Origin: Clostridiales bacterium | Lineage (GTDB): Bacteria; Bacillota; Clostridia; Lachnospirales; Lachnospiraceae | DNA: 64,000 nt | NCBI GenBank assembly: GCA_003343625.1 | Contig: QAKV01000033.1 | Location: forward strand, 82,781-146,780 | Direction of reading: 5' to 3' | Shown: piece after piece, positions 1 to 9,019 of the stretch | How the letters are laid out: every line of letters starts with the position of its first letter | How positions within the stretch are numbered: position 1 is the first letter of the stretch | Made by a program: the position numbers and the translations under genes | The notes under the pieces: generated by a model | Database searches by the model: none | What the model saw: the letters and a program-made list of their open reading frames with translations, nothing else | What the model was told of the DNA's origin: nothing

Positions 1-1820
1 CCCATACCCGCTACGGCGCTCTGGGCACCATGGCCATGGGAGAGGGCGGCCCCGAGCTGGTGAAGCAGCTTTTGAACCAGACATACGATATTCCCATGCC
101 CCAGGTGGTGTGCGTCTATCTGACCGGGAAGCCGGAAAAGGGCGTGGGCCCGCAGGATGTGGCCCTGGCCGTTATCGGGGCGGTGTTCGGTAACGGATAT
201 GTGAAAAACAAAGTCATGGAGTTCGTGGGCCCCGGGGTATCGAATCTGAGCGCGGACTTCCGCATCGGCATCGACGTGATGACCACGGAAACCACCTGCC
301 TGTCCTCTATCTGGCAGACGGATGAAGAAATCGAGGAGTTTTACGAGATCCACGGGCGCAGGGAAGAGTATCGCAGGCTCGCGCCGGGAAATATAGCGTA
401 TTACGACGGATTCATCGAAGTGGATCTTTCGAAGGTCAAACCCATGATCGCCATGCCTTTCCATCCCAGCAATACCTACACCATCGAAGAGCTCAACGCG
501 AACCTGACCGACATTCTGGCGGATGTGGAGAAGAGGGCGGCGGTGAGCCTGGACAATGCAGTGGAGTACAGCCTGAAGGACAAGGTCAGAGACGGGAAGT
601 TCTATGTGGATCAGGGAATCATCGCGGGCTGCGCGGGCGGCGGATTCGAGAATATCTGCGCTGCAGCGGACATCCTGAAAGGCAGCGATATCGGCAGCGA
701 TGCCTTCACATTGAGCGTTTACCCGGCTTCCATGCCCGTTTATATGGAGCTGATCAAAAACGGTTGCGCGGCGACGATCCTGGAGACGGGCGCGGTGATG
801 AAGACGGCGTTTTGCGGGCCGTGTTTCGGCGCGGGAGATACCCCCGCCAATAACGCCTTTTCGATCCGCCATTCCACGAGGAACTTCCCCAACCGGGAGG
901 GATCGAAGCTTCAGAGCGGACAGATCGCGTCCGTGGCTCTGATGGATGCCCGTTCCATCGCCGCGACCGCAGCCAATAAAGGACTGCTGACGCCCGCCAC
1001 CGATTTCGACGGCCCTATCGGCAAGTACAAATACCATTTCGACGCGAAGATCTACCAGAACCGGGTGTTCGATTCCCACGGCGTCGCGGATCCCTCCGTG
1101 GAAATCCATTTCGGGCCCAACATCAAGGACTGGCCTGCGATGTGCGAGCTGCCGGAAAACCTGGTGCTGCAGGTGGTTTCCGAGATCCACGATCCGGTGA
1201 CCACCACGGACGAGCTGATCCCTTCCGGAGAGACCAGTTCTTACAGATCCAATCCGCTGGGCCTGGCTGAATTCACCCTTTCCAGGAAAGATCCCGCCTA
1301 TGTGGGGCTGGCAAAGGACATTCAGAAGGCGCAGAAGGCCGTGATGGAAGGCCGCTGTCCGCTGGAGGAAAAGCCGGAGTTAAAGGAAGTGATGGACGCC
1401 ATCCGCATGCAGTTTCCCGAAACCGGGGAGGGCAACGTAGGCTTTGGCTCCACCATTTTCGCGGTGAAGCCCGGCGACGGATCCGCCCGCGAGCAGGCGG
1501 CCAGCTGCCAGAAGGTGCTGGGGGGTTGGGCGAATATCGCCAATGAATACGCCACCAAGCGCTATCGTTCCAACCTGATCAACTGGGGAATGCTGCCTTT
1601 TTTGATTCAGGAAGGAGAGCTCCCGTTTGAAAACCACGACTACCTTTTCTTCCCCGGTATCCGGAAAGCGGTGGAAGAAAAAGCGGCGGAAATCACGGGT
1701 TATACCGTGAAACCGGACGGGCTGAAAGAATTTACCGTGACCTTGGGGGATCTGACCGACGAAGAGCGGCAGATCATTCTGAAGGGTTGCCTGATCAACT
1801 ATAACCGCGTGGACAGCTGA
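1..1820 (+). CDS. Aconitase-family hydratase, 5' end outside the window
   Basis: The frame is open from base 3 and begins with HTRYGALGTMAMGEGG, the substrate-site segment found inside aconitases, so the true start lies upstream and roughly 600 C-terminal residues are visible. CGPCFGAGDTP carries two likely 4Fe-4S cysteine ligands, and STRNFPNREG is the usual substrate-binding stretch after it. The C-terminal part holds the swivel domain and ends in LKGCLINYNRVDS. The family dehydrates and rehydrates citrate-like acids. Standalone copies in Clostridia are usually annotated only as hydratase or aconitate hydratase, so the exact substrate cannot be read here. No adjacent citrate synthase or isocitrate dehydrogenase is visible in the window. 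Confidence 0.9.
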   Translation, partial: HTRYGALGTMAMGEGGPELVKQLLNQTYDIPMPQVVCVYLTGKPEKGVGPQDVALAVIGAVFGNGYVKNKVMEFVGPGVSNLSADFRIGIDVMTTETTCLSSIWQTDEEIEEFYEIHGRREEYRRLAPGNIAYYDGFIEVDLSKVKPMIAMPFHPSNTYTIEELNANLTDILADVEKRAAVSLDNAVEYSLKDKVRDGKFYVDQGIIAGCAGGGFENICAAADILKGSDIGSDAFTLSVYPASMPVYMELIKNGCAATILETGAVMKTAFCGPCFGAGDTPANNAFSIRHSTRNFPNREGSKLQSGQIASVALMDARSIAATAANKGLLTPATDFDGPIGKYKYHFDAKIYQNRVFDSHGVADPSVEIHFGPNIKDWPAMCELPENLVLQVVSEIHDPVTTTDELIPSGETSSYRSNPLGLAEFTLSRKDPAYVGLAKDIQKAQKAVMEGRCPLEEKPELKEVMDAIRMQFPETGEGNVGFGSTIFAVKPGDGSAREQAASCQKVLGGWANIANEYATKRYRSNLINWGMLPFLIQEGELPFENHDYLFFPGIRKAVEEKAAEITGYTVKPDGLKEFTVTLGDLTDEERQIILKGCLINYNRVDS

Positions 1821-1837
1821 AATACAGCGGGAATATT

Positions 1838-1855
1838 TGCCGGATGCTTCCGGCA
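1838..1855. other. Hairpin after the hydratase gene
   Basis: TGCCGGA, a TGCT loop and TCCGGCA form a perfect 7-bp stem 18 bases past the hydratase stop, extended by flanking GGAAT and ATTCC. No T-run follows, so intrinsic termination is uncertain; it may be an attenuator or an RNA 3' end stabiliser. Confidence 0.35.
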
Positions 1856-1938
1856 TAATTCCGGCCGCCCCTTCATAAGCTAAGGATAGGACATGTGCGG
1901 ACAGGACATGGAAAACGGTTGTGAAGGGGGAACGGACG

Positions 1939-2901
1939 GTGCGGGAGAAAAATCAGGAGAATAAGACGATTCGAACCGCGAGGAGGAAGAGAGCGCAGGA
2001 CCTTCTCGCGGTTCTTTTCTTTTTGTTGCTGCTGCCCTATACGTGCAGCGTGATCGGGGGGATCGCGGTGGAAGGGGAAGGGGATGCGACCCAGACCATG
2101 GCGGGCGCGGCGAAAGGCCCCTATATTTATATGGAGGAAAAAAACGGGGTGTGGAAGGTGCCGGCCGACGAGTTTTTGACGGGGGCGCTGGCGGCCACCA
2201 TCCCGGGGGAATATCGGACGGAAACGCTGAAAGCCCAGGCGGTGATCCTGCGGAGCATTTGCAGGGCGGAATCCGGAGAAAATGGCGGGCTGGAATATCT
2301 GACCCGGGAGGAACGGGAAAGCCTGTGGGGAGAGGACTTCGCGGAAAATGAGGAGCGGTTTTCTCAGGCGGTTTCGGATACGTCCGGAATTGTCCTGGCC
2401 TGGGAGGGGGAGGTGGTGAGCCCTCCCTTTTTTCGGCTGAGCGCAGGGAAAACCAGGAGCGGCGCGGAAATTTTCGGCCAGGAGCGGATTCCGTGGTGCC
2501 ACAGCGTGGAATGTCCCCATGATCTGGAGGCGGAGGAATTTTTGCAGGAAAAGCGGGTGGGGAGGGAAGAGTTTTTCCGGAAGCTGTCGGCGGAGGGGAT
2601 CGATCTGCCAAAGTCCGGCGCGAAGATCGTGCTCACTAGGGACAGCGCAGGCTATGTGATGACCGTAAGCTGTGGGGAGGCGCGGATGGAGGGGGAGAAG
2701 TTCCGGGCGCTGTTCGGGCTGCCCTCCGCCTGCTTCACGCTGCAGGAGGAGGCGGGAGAAATTCTTTTGCAGACTAAGGGAGTGGGGCATGGGCTCGGAT
2801 TCGACCAGTACAGCGCAGATCTGCTGGCGGGGGAAGGGAGGGATTATATCGAGCTGCTGGACTGCTTTTTTGCCGGGTTAACTCTGGAAAAAATGGAATA
2901 A
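1939..2901 (+). CDS. spoIID: Stage II sporulation protein D (SpoIID), lytic transglycosylase
   Basis: SpoIID is a membrane-anchored lytic transglycosylase that trims glycan strands during forespore engulfment, together with SpoIIP and SpoIIM. A basic N-terminus and one hydrophobic segment (LLAVLFFLLLLP) form the anchor. The SpoIID domain follows: VPADEFLTGALAATIPGEYR with the expected catalytic Glu (about residue 91), then LKAQAV, the cysteine-containing WCHSVECPHD segment, and the terminal GVGHGLGFDQYSADLLAGEG block. A GTG at 1939 is preferred over the GTG at 1921 because AAGGGGG lies 8 bases ahead of it; the product is about 320 residues. The SpoIIQ-like gene follows, as expected for engulfment genes. 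Expression under a mother-cell sigma factor is inferred from the family. Confidence 0.93.
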   Translation: MREKNQENKTIRTARRKRAQDLLAVLFFLLLLPYTCSVIGGIAVEGEGDATQTMAGAAKGPYIYMEEKNGVWKVPADEFLTGALAATIPGEYRTETLKAQAVILRSICRAESGENGGLEYLTREERESLWGEDFAENEERFSQAVSDTSGIVLAWEGEVVSPPFFRLSAGKTRSGAEIFGQERIPWCHSVECPHDLEAEEFLQEKRVGREEFFRKLSAEGIDLPKSGAKIVLTRDSAGYVMTVSCGEARMEGEKFRALFGLPSACFTLQEEAGEILLQTKGVGHGLGFDQYSADLLAGEGRDYIELLDCFFAGLTLEKME

Positions 2902-3000
2902 ACGAAAAAGGGACTGGAAAGACTATGCCTGAAGGACTTCAATCCACAGCTGCCGCCGTACGGGACAGCTGTTCAAATCGTAAAGGAAAGGATCAGCGAT

Positions 3001-4056
3001 ATGAGAAGAAGGAAATCAGGCGGAAACTGGCGCAGGGAGAAATGGATCATGACGGCATCCAGTATTCTGGTGCTCACGGCGATGACGGTTACGGGAGTTT
3101 ATATTTACAACAGCAACCAGGGCGGTGAGCCGGAAAACAATGTGGTGGATTTTTCTGCTCTGGAAGAGGAGACGACCGAAGGCGAACAGGTCGCGCAGGC
3201 GGAGAACAGCTCCGCCCAAAACCTGACCAGCGGGCAGGAAAACACCGGGGAACTGGATTACGATCCGTATTATGCGGAGGCGGATCGGAAACTGAACGAA
3301 GCCGGAGCCGCATCGGAGCAGGAGGAAGCGGCGCAGCAGGCTCAGGCGGGGGCCGAAGCGGGGGCGCTGCCCGATGCCGGGACGGCTCAGCAGGAGGAAA
3401 TGTCCGTGGGATATGCGGAAATCGACCGCAGCCCGCAGGATGACGCAGCAGAAGAGGCGCCGGAGGGAGAAAGCGGCGAGGGCGGCGAATCCGCGGGAGA
3501 GAGCGGCGCGGAGAGCGCGGACGGCGGCGCCGGAACGGAAGACGGCCAGACAGCTTCCATTCAGGAAGCTTCCGCTCAGGAAGCGGATGGACAGGCTCTG
3601 GAAGCGGTGGCGGACGTGGCCGCAGAGGAGAGCAACCTGCACTTTTCTGAGGACAGCGTGCTGGAATGGCCGCTGGCCGGAAACGTGCTTTTGAATTACA
3701 GCATGGACAAAACCATCTATTTTCCCACGCTGCAGCAATATAAATACAATCCATCCATCGTCATCGCGGCGACTCAGGGAACAAACGTAGCCTGTGCGGC
3801 GGATGGCGTCGTGAAATCCATCTACGAGGATCCGCAGACGGGAACCACTCTGGTGATGAATCTGGGAAACGGATATGAGCTGACGTACGGGCAGCTGGAG
3901 GACATCCTGGTGGAAGAAGGGGATCTGGTGGAAGCGGGCGTATTCCTGGGAACTGTGGCCGCGCCCACAAAATATTACACGGCGGAGGGAACCAACGTCT
4001 ATTTTAAGATGACGAAGGACGGCGAGCCGGTGAACCCTCTGGATTACCTCGGATAA
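3001..4056 (+). CDS. SpoIIQ-like M23-fold protein lacking the metal ligands
   Basis: A 351-residue protein with a basic N-terminus, one membrane segment (about residues 17-37), a long acidic Ala/Glu/Gln/Gly-rich linker (about 45-215) and a C-terminal LytM/M23 domain. In active M23 enzymes the zinc is held by an HxxxD motif and an HxH motif. Here the matching positions read VIAATQGT and GTNVYFKM, and the usual YxHL becomes YGQL, so zinc hydrolysis is unlikely. Position after spoIID and the domain layout suggest SpoIIQ, the forespore protein that binds SpoIIIAH across the intermembrane space during engulfment. That assignment is inference; a general degenerate M23 envelope protein is the alternative. 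Confidence 0.75.
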   Translation: MRRRKSGGNWRREKWIMTASSILVLTAMTVTGVYIYNSNQGGEPENNVVDFSALEEETTEGEQVAQAENSSAQNLTSGQENTGELDYDPYYAEADRKLNEAGAASEQEEAAQQAQAGAEAGALPDAGTAQQEEMSVGYAEIDRSPQDDAAEEAPEGESGEGGESAGESGAESADGGAGTEDGQTASIQEASAQEADGQALEAVADVAAEESNLHFSEDSVLEWPLAGNVLLNYSMDKTIYFPTLQQYKYNPSIVIAATQGTNVACAADGVVKSIYEDPQTGTTLVMNLGNGYELTYGQLEDILVEEGDLVEAGVFLGTVAAPTKYYTAEGTNVYFKMTKDGEPVNPLDYLG

Positions 4057-4201
4057 GCGGTCGATTTCGCTGCGCGGGGCAGGCGATGGCGGACGGTCTG
4101 CCCATGCGCGCCGGATGGGATGCGCCGGATCGGAAAAGTCCGCCCCGTCCGGTCAGATTCTGCAGGGGCTTTCATCGGGTGGGAGAAAAGGAGAAAATTC
4201 C

Positions 4202-4230
4202 TTTACGCCGAAGCGTTTTGAGCGTATACT
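4202..4230 (+). promoter_or_regulatory. Vegetative promoter for ddl-murF
   Basis: TTTACG at 4202-4207 and TATACT at 4225-4230 are separated by 17 bases and sit 39 bases before the ddl start. Confidence 0.6.
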
Positions 4231-4268
4231 AATACAAAAATCCGTATGGATCAGCGAGGAGAACGATT

Positions 4269-5297
4269 ATGAAAGTTGTTGTATTAGCGGGCGGCATCAG
4301 CACGGAGCGGGACGTATCCCTGATTTCCGGGAAGATGATTTATCAGGCGATGAAGCGGCTGGGGCATCAGGCAGTTTTGCTGGATGTTTATCTGGGAATG
4401 GAGCGGGACGATCTCGAGCATATTTTCGAGAGCGATGAAGATTTTGCGAAGGATATCGAGGATATCCGGGAAATCAATCCGGACATCAGCAGGGTGAAGG
4501 CCTTGAGAAAAGATGGGGGCAAAAGCTACTTCGGCCCCAACGTCATCCGGATCTGCCAGATGGCCGATGTGGTTTTCATGGGACTGCACGGCGAGGACGG
4601 GGAAAACGGAAAGGTTCAGGCCGCTTTCGACCTTCTGGGCATCCGTTATACGGGAACGGATTTCGTCAGCAGCGCGCTGTCCATGGATAAGGCGTTGGCC
4701 AAGGAGCTGTTCGCCTGTCACAACATCCCCACGCCGGAAGGGTTTACAGTCAAAAGGGGACAGCAAGCGGCCCTGCCGAAACGGTTTCCCTGCGTGGTCA
4801 AGGTTTGCTCCGGCGGATCCAGCATTGGCGTGTCCATCGTAAAGGATGCATCGGAGTATGAAGCGGCGCTTCAGGACGCCTTCCTCTATGGAGAGGAGGC
4901 CATCGTGGAGCAATACATAAAAGGGCGGGAGTTCACCTGCTGCGTGCTGGACGGAGAGGCCCTCCCCCTGGTGGAAATCGCGCCCAGGGAAGGATTTTAC
5001 GATTATAAGAACAAATATCAGGCAGGAAGCACGGTGGAGATCTGCCCTGCGCCCCTGGATCAGGAGCATACCGAGCGGATTCAGGAGATTTCCTGTCAGG
5101 TTTACCGGGCTCTGCGGCTGAAAAAATACGCCCGCATGGATTTTATGATGGACGAAGACGGAAACGCCTATTGTCTGGAAGCCAATACCCTGCCCGGAAT
5201 GACCCCCACTTCCCTGATCCCTCAGGAAGCGGCGGCGGTGGGGATGGATTACGACCATCTGTGCCAGAAGATCCTGGATCTGGCGTTTGAGGAGTGA
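4269..5297 (+). CDS. ddl: D-alanine--D-alanine ligase
   Basis: Joins two D-alanines using ATP to make the dipeptide that MurF adds to the peptidoglycan precursor. The 342-residue length is normal. It opens with VVVLAGGISTERDVSLISG, has the substrate loop FMGLHGEDGENGK, the ATP-grasp segment PCVVKVCSGGSSIGVSIV, and the metal-binding end YCLEANTLPGMTPTSLIPQ. An AGCGAGGAG ribosome site precedes the ATG. The stop codon lies within the start region of murF, so the two genes are co-transcribed and probably translationally coupled. The D-Ala rather than D-Lac or D-Ser preference is assumed from the murF context. Confidence 0.95.
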   Translation: MKVVVLAGGISTERDVSLISGKMIYQAMKRLGHQAVLLDVYLGMERDDLEHIFESDEDFAKDIEDIREINPDISRVKALRKDGGKSYFGPNVIRICQMADVVFMGLHGEDGENGKVQAAFDLLGIRYTGTDFVSSALSMDKALAKELFACHNIPTPEGFTVKRGQQAALPKRFPCVVKVCSGGSSIGVSIVKDASEYEAALQDAFLYGEEAIVEQYIKGREFTCCVLDGEALPLVEIAPREGFYDYKNKYQAGSTVEICPAPLDQEHTERIQEISCQVYRALRLKKYARMDFMMDEDGNAYCLEANTLPGMTPTSLIPQEAAAVGMDYDHLCQKILDLAFEE

Positions 5298-5305
5298 AGA
5301 CAGCT

Positions 5306-6718
5306 ATGAAAAACATGACGTTATGGAATATTGCCCGGGCCTGCCAGGGACGGCTCGTGGTTCCCACGGGAAAGCGGCCGGTTTGTCCGGGATCCGGGAT
5401 CGGAGTGATCCGCCGGTATTCGGGAAAGGAAGCGGCCGGCATCGTGCTGGACTCCCGGAAGGTGGAACCCGGATTCGCGTTCGTGGCCACGAAGGGCGAG
5501 CGGGTGGACGGACACCGGTTCATCCCGGAAGTCTTTGAAAAAGGAGCCATCGGCGTGGTATGCGAGCAGGAGCCCAAGGAGTTGCCCGGCCCCTGCATCA
5601 TAGTGCCGGACAGCCTGGAGGCGCTCCGCAGGATCGCGGCCTTTTATCGGCAGCAGATGCCCGTTCCCATCGTGGGCGTGACCGGGAGCGTGGGAAAAAC
5701 CAGCACCAAGGAGATGATCGCGGCGGTGTTAGCCCAGAAGTTCCGAACGCATAAAACATGGGGGAACTTCAACAACGAAGTGGGAGTCCCCCTGACCCTT
5801 CTTTCCATGCCCGACGATGCCGAAGCGGCCGTGGTGGAAATGGGGATCAATCATTTTGGGGAAATGCGGCGATTGAGCGAGATCGTCCGGCCGGATCTCT
5901 GCGTGTTGACCAACATCGGCCAGTGCCATCTGGAATTTCTGGGGAGCCGGGACGGGATCCTGAAGGCGAAATCCGAGATTTTCGAGTTCATGAATCCGGA
6001 CGGCACGGTCTGTGTCAACGGGGACGACGATAAGCTCGCAGAGATTCAGGACGTGCACGGCAAAAAGCCGGTGCGTTTCGGCCTGGATCCGGAACGAAAC
6101 GACGTTTATGCGGATGAAATTGAAAATTTGGGCCTTCTGGGCAGCAGAGCAGTCATCCACGCCGGGAAGGCCGCGTTCCCTGTGCGGATTCCCCTTCCCG
6201 GGGCCCATATGGTGCAAAATGCTCTGGCGGCCGCGGCGGTCGGGTTTGCGCTGGGGCTTTCAGCGGATCAGATCGCGGCGGGAATCGCTTCCGCGCGCCC
6301 GGTGAGCGGAAGAAGCCGGGTGATACAGGCCGGGGATCTGGTCGTCATCGACGACTGTTATAATGCCAATCCGGTTTCTACGAAAGCGGCCATCGACCTT
6401 CTGTGTCTGGCCGAGGGCAGGAAAGTGGCCGTGTTGGGGGATATGTTCGAACTGGGAGAAAACGAAGAAGAACTTCACGCCCAGGTGGGCAGACATGCGG
6501 CGCAGCGCGGGGTGGACTGCCTGATCTGCGCCGGAACCCTTTCCCGATGGACGGCCCGCGGGGCGAAGGAAGCGGGGCTGAAACAGGTCTTCCATTTCGA
6601 AAGCCGGGGAGAGCTGATCGGGGCGCTGCCCGGGCTGCTTTTGCCCGGAGACTCAGTGCTGGTCAAGGCGTCCCATTCCATGGGGTTTGAAGAGATCGTG
6701 GAGAATCTTTTACGGTGA
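5306..6718 (+). CDS. murF: UDP-N-acetylmuramoyl-tripeptide--D-alanyl-D-alanine ligase
   Basis: Cytoplasmic Mur ligase adding D-Ala-D-Ala to UDP-MurNAc-tripeptide. The P-loop GVTGSVGKTSTKEMI, GNFNNEVGVPLTLL, VVEMGINHFGEM and VIDDCYNANPVSTKAAID are all present, in the order N-terminal UDP-binding domain, central ATPase, C-terminal domain. An in-frame GTG overlaps the ddl stop at 5294, but GAGGAG at 5288-5293 spaces correctly to the ATG at 5306, giving 470 residues. It ends the ddl-murF operon; the next 200 bases are non-coding and differ in character. Confidence 0.95.
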   Translation: MKNMTLWNIARACQGRLVVPTGKRPVCPGSGIGVIRRYSGKEAAGIVLDSRKVEPGFAFVATKGERVDGHRFIPEVFEKGAIGVVCEQEPKELPGPCIIVPDSLEALRRIAAFYRQQMPVPIVGVTGSVGKTSTKEMIAAVLAQKFRTHKTWGNFNNEVGVPLTLLSMPDDAEAAVVEMGINHFGEMRRLSEIVRPDLCVLTNIGQCHLEFLGSRDGILKAKSEIFEFMNPDGTVCVNGDDDKLAEIQDVHGKKPVRFGLDPERNDVYADEIENLGLLGSRAVIHAGKAAFPVRIPLPGAHMVQNALAAAAVGFALGLSADQIAAGIASARPVSGRSRVIQAGDLVVIDDCYNANPVSTKAAIDLLCLAEGRKVAVLGDMFELGENEEELHAQVGRHAAQRGVDCLICAGTLSRWTARGAKEAGLKQVFHFESRGELIGALPGLLLPGDSVLVKASHSMGFEEIVENLLR

Positions 6719-6924
6719 ATGCGGGTACGGGAAAACACGGGAATTACACTAAAATTTTCTAGTGGACTCAGAGAAAGCATATTAGAAGCAGGAAATAAGC
6801 CGGATAGCTTTTTTTCACACGGCTATTTGTGCCGGGGCGTCACAAATAGCGATGATGGCATCAGAGAAATCGTATTCTCGATTTCTTTTCGCCCCGTCGC
6901 TGACGCTCCGGAAAGAAGATTGAA
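6719..6924. other. Intergenic stretch with two inverted repeats before the methyltransferase
   Basis: GCTATTTGTG and CACAAATAGC (about 6821-6850) form a 10-bp stem round a GC-rich loop. GAAATCG and CGATTTC (about 6868-6888) form a second stem followed by TTTT. The first hairpin resembles elements near 11170 and 13050. No gene is seen here. Confidence 0.45.
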
Positions 6925-7662
6925 ATGAGCAAATCACAAAATATTTATGACAACCAAACCTTTTTTGAAGGGTATAAGAAACTCCGTAGTAATCAGTATA
7001 GTGCCAACAACGTGGAGGAAAAGCCTGCTCTTTTTTCTCTATCACCAGAACTGACAGGAAAATCCGTCTTAGATCTTGGTTGTGGGTATGGTGAGAATTG
7101 TGCTGAGTTTAAGTCGCTTGGAGCATCCGCGGTTGTTGGTGTAGATATCTCCGAGAAAATGCTTGCTGTTGCAATTGGTGAGCACCCTGGAATCAAATTT
7201 ATTCATGCAGATATGAGCGATCTATCTTTCATCAGAGACAGGTATGACGTGGTATTCAGTTCTCTTGCGTTGCACTATATAGAAGATTTTGCTGCATTTG
7301 TAAAGGGTGTATATGACGTATTAACTTCAGGCGGATATTTCATATTTTCGCAGGAACATCCTTTAACGACAGCGCCTGTCTCCGGCGCAAGCTGGGCGAA
7401 GGATGAGAACGGAAACGTACTTCACTACAAATTAACAGACTATTCGCGTTGCGGAAAACGCAGTACAATATGGATAGTTGACGGCGTGGAAAAGTATCAT
7501 CGTACTTTTTCCGAGATAGTCAACTCATTGTGTTCGGCTGGATTCACCATAGAGACAATGCTTGAGCCTACTCCACCACAGGAAATAATAGAGCAGGATA
7601 AAAGCTGGGAGAAAGATTTCCATAAACCGAATTTCTTACTGATAAAAGTAAGGAAACGATAA
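6925..7662 (+). CDS. Class I SAM-dependent methyltransferase
   Basis: A 245-residue Rossmann-fold methyltransferase. Motif I is VLDLGCGYGENC, the ribose-binding acid lies in VVGVDIS, and HADMSDLSF and VFSSLALHYIEDF match motifs II and III of the Methyltransf_11 family. The substrate cannot be inferred; such stand-alone enzymes act on small molecules, lipids or proteins. The gene is visibly more AT-rich than murF upstream and the dehydrogenase downstream, and it opens an island containing transposase debris, so recent transfer is likely. ATG at 6925 has only a moderate site (GAAAGAAG). Confidence 0.85.
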   Translation: MSKSQNIYDNQTFFEGYKKLRSNQYSANNVEEKPALFSLSPELTGKSVLDLGCGYGENCAEFKSLGASAVVGVDISEKMLAVAIGEHPGIKFIHADMSDLSFIRDRYDVVFSSLALHYIEDFAAFVKGVYDVLTSGGYFIFSQEHPLTTAPVSGASWAKDENGNVLHYKLTDYSRCGKRSTIWIVDGVEKYHRTFSEIVNSLCSAGFTIETMLEPTPPQEIIEQDKSWEKDFHKPNFLLIKVRKR

Positions 7663-7849
7663 GCAAGCCGGGTATCTACGATCCTCTGGCGGAATACCGG
7701 CAGATCGTGCTGGACGCCATCGGACGCATGGATATGTCCAAAAAACCGGATACGAAGATCCGGTTTCCATCTCAATCGTAAGGTTGTATTTGCAGGATTC
7801 TGACCGCTCCAACTTTGCAGACGGCTCGATCTGGTTGATACGCTGAATC
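7663..7849. other. Gene debris between the methyltransferase and the DUF1016 remnant
   Basis: On the + strand a frame reading SKPGIYDPLAEYRQIVLDAI runs to a stop near 7781 without a start of its own and looks like the tail of a lost gene. On the minus strand another open frame reads NEPIVPELADKIILERL just where the DUF1016 frame fails. Neither was recognised; both are best taken as remnants at a recombination junction. Confidence 0.3.
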
Positions 7850-8449
7850 TTATTCAGCCGTTCCAGAATGATCTTGTCGGCCAGCTCCGGTACGATTGGC
7901 TCGTTTCGCCAGCCGGTAAACCTTGTCCTTATCCGTACTGAGTGCCAACCGCTCATAGAGGGAGCTGTTGTACTGCCGTTTTAGCTCACTGAGGCTCCAA
8001 TCGTTTTTGACAGACTCGATTTCGTAAAAATGCCGTTCCTCGATATTGTCAATGCGCATGAGCTTCAAATAGTGCGACCAGCTCAGGTAAAATTTCCTCC
8101 CAGTGCTGACAGCAGGTAGGTTCCCAAATTGGCTAAACACTGTTTCGCCAATCTGATCCTCGGAATAAACTTTGTAAAACTGGCGAATATTTTTCAGATT
8201 TCCGACGGAAAAACCTTTGCCGAAGTTTTTCGCCAAATAAGCAGACAGCTCTTTCAAAAGCTGCGAGCCGTATGCCGCGCGGTTTGCGCCGTGCTGCTCT
8301 TCCTCGACGATCATCCGGCCAATCTCAAAATAGGCATAGACCATCGAAAGATTGACTGCCGTTTTCGCATTCTTCCGAGCGTGGGCAAGCACATCGGAGA
8401 CACCCTGCAGGAAGTCGCGGTTGATTGGTGTGATCTCGTTCTTATCCAT
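7850..8449 (-). pseudogene. DUF1016 (YhcG-type) N-terminal domain, truncated
   Basis: The frame encodes the N-terminal domain of the YhcG/DUF1016 family, normally followed by a PDDEXK nuclease domain in proteins of about 340-380 residues. Visible family segments are FEIGRMIVEEEQHG, YGSQLLKELSAYLAKNFGKGFS, NLKNIRQFY and SWSHYLKLMRI, then NDWSLSELKRQ and LYERLALS. Only 199 residues remain; after DKVYRLAKRA the frame runs into unrelated residues and stops, and the nuclease domain is missing. A possible continuation in another minus frame (NEPIVPELADKI) hints at a frameshift, but it does not clearly match the nuclease. It follows a 48-codon ORF on the same strand by 12 bases. Confidence 0.7.
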
Positions 8450-8461
8450 CGCCGCGCCTCC

Positions 8462-8608
8462 TTAAATCACTCGTACCCGCTTGGAAATATCGCTCGCATC
8501 TTCCGGCACATTGGTATCGAAGCAGGCAATCAGGTCGCCGCCGTTGTAGGTGTGGACGGTGCAGCCGTCGATCTGCTCGGATGTATATGGCATGCGTAGT
8601 TTATCCAT
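8462..8608 (-). CDS. Small ORF of 48 residues, unknown
   Basis: An ATG frame beginning MDKLRMPYTSEQID and ending KRVRVI, placed between the 68-residue frame (8-base overlap) and the DUF1016 gene (12-base gap) on the minus strand. The tight spacing of three frames suggests a former operon. GGAGGATAAGCC upstream could serve as ribosome site. No family was recognised; it may be a fragment. Confidence 0.45.
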   Translation of the reverse strand: MDKLRMPYTSEQIDGCTVHTYNGGDLIACFDTNVPEDASDISKRVRVI

Positions 8609-8807
8609 TCGGCTTATCCTCCTTCATTGTAGGTTTGCCAAAGTGGCAAATCGGATATTTTAAGAATTCTTCTTGTGCTATGGGCGGAAGTTCGTCGAAG
8701 CACTTTTGTGCCTCTTTATCAGCATCCATAAGCAAGTATGCTCCACATCTTATGGCTGGCTGATACTTGCTTTCTGTGAGTTTTGCAAGACCCACAATCT
8801 CACTCAT
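8601..8807 (-). CDS. Small ORF of 68 residues, unknown, possibly a gene fragment
   Basis: It reads MSEIVGLAKLTESKYQPAIR, then a rather polar segment with FDELPPIAQEEFLKYPICHFG and a lysine-rich end. Its ATG overlaps the stop of the transposase remnant (ATGA), so the start may be a product of the insertion junction rather than a real one. It precedes the 48-residue frame and DUF1016 on the same strand. No function is proposed. Confidence 0.4.
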   Translation of the reverse strand: MSEIVGLAKLTESKYQPAIRCGAYLLMDADKEAQKCFDELPPIAQEEFLKYPICHFGKPTMKEDKPNG

Positions 8808-9019
8808 CGGCCTTCTGCACGATTCATGCTTTGCTGTATGCCATACTGGCGGATCATATCCCGGTAAGCCTGGCTGGTGTATTGGGTCCCCCTGTCACTG
8901 TGGATAATGGCTCCACGGATATCAGGGTATGCCTTAGCTTGCCCAATTTCTTTGGCAAGCTTCACTGCCTGTACTTTGTATTCATGGTCATATTGTCTGT
9001 TTTCTGCCATTTTGTTCAC
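8804..9019 (-). pseudogene. IS3-family transposase remnant, OrfA start fused to OrfB end
   Basis: The 71-residue frame starts with YDHEYKVQAVKLAKEIG, the helix-turn-helix start of an IS3-family OrfA, and jumps at about residue 30 to IIHSDRGTQYTSQAYRDMI, the second-Asp block of the DDE integrase OrfB (HSDRGxQYTS). About 300 residues of the normal transposase are gone, including the first Asp. The frame ends soon after QSMNRAEGR, short of the catalytic Glu. The element cannot transpose. AGTTGACACCCCATTC just upstream on the minus strand (about 9055-9072) may be the surviving terminal repeat. Confidence 0.8.

Noticed and set aside
7636..7956. Minus-strand frame reading ELADKIILERLNKIQRINQ as the missing C-terminal part of DUF1016
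   Set aside because: The residues do not resemble the expected PDDEXK nuclease segment, so a simple frameshift is not shown; recorded only as debris.
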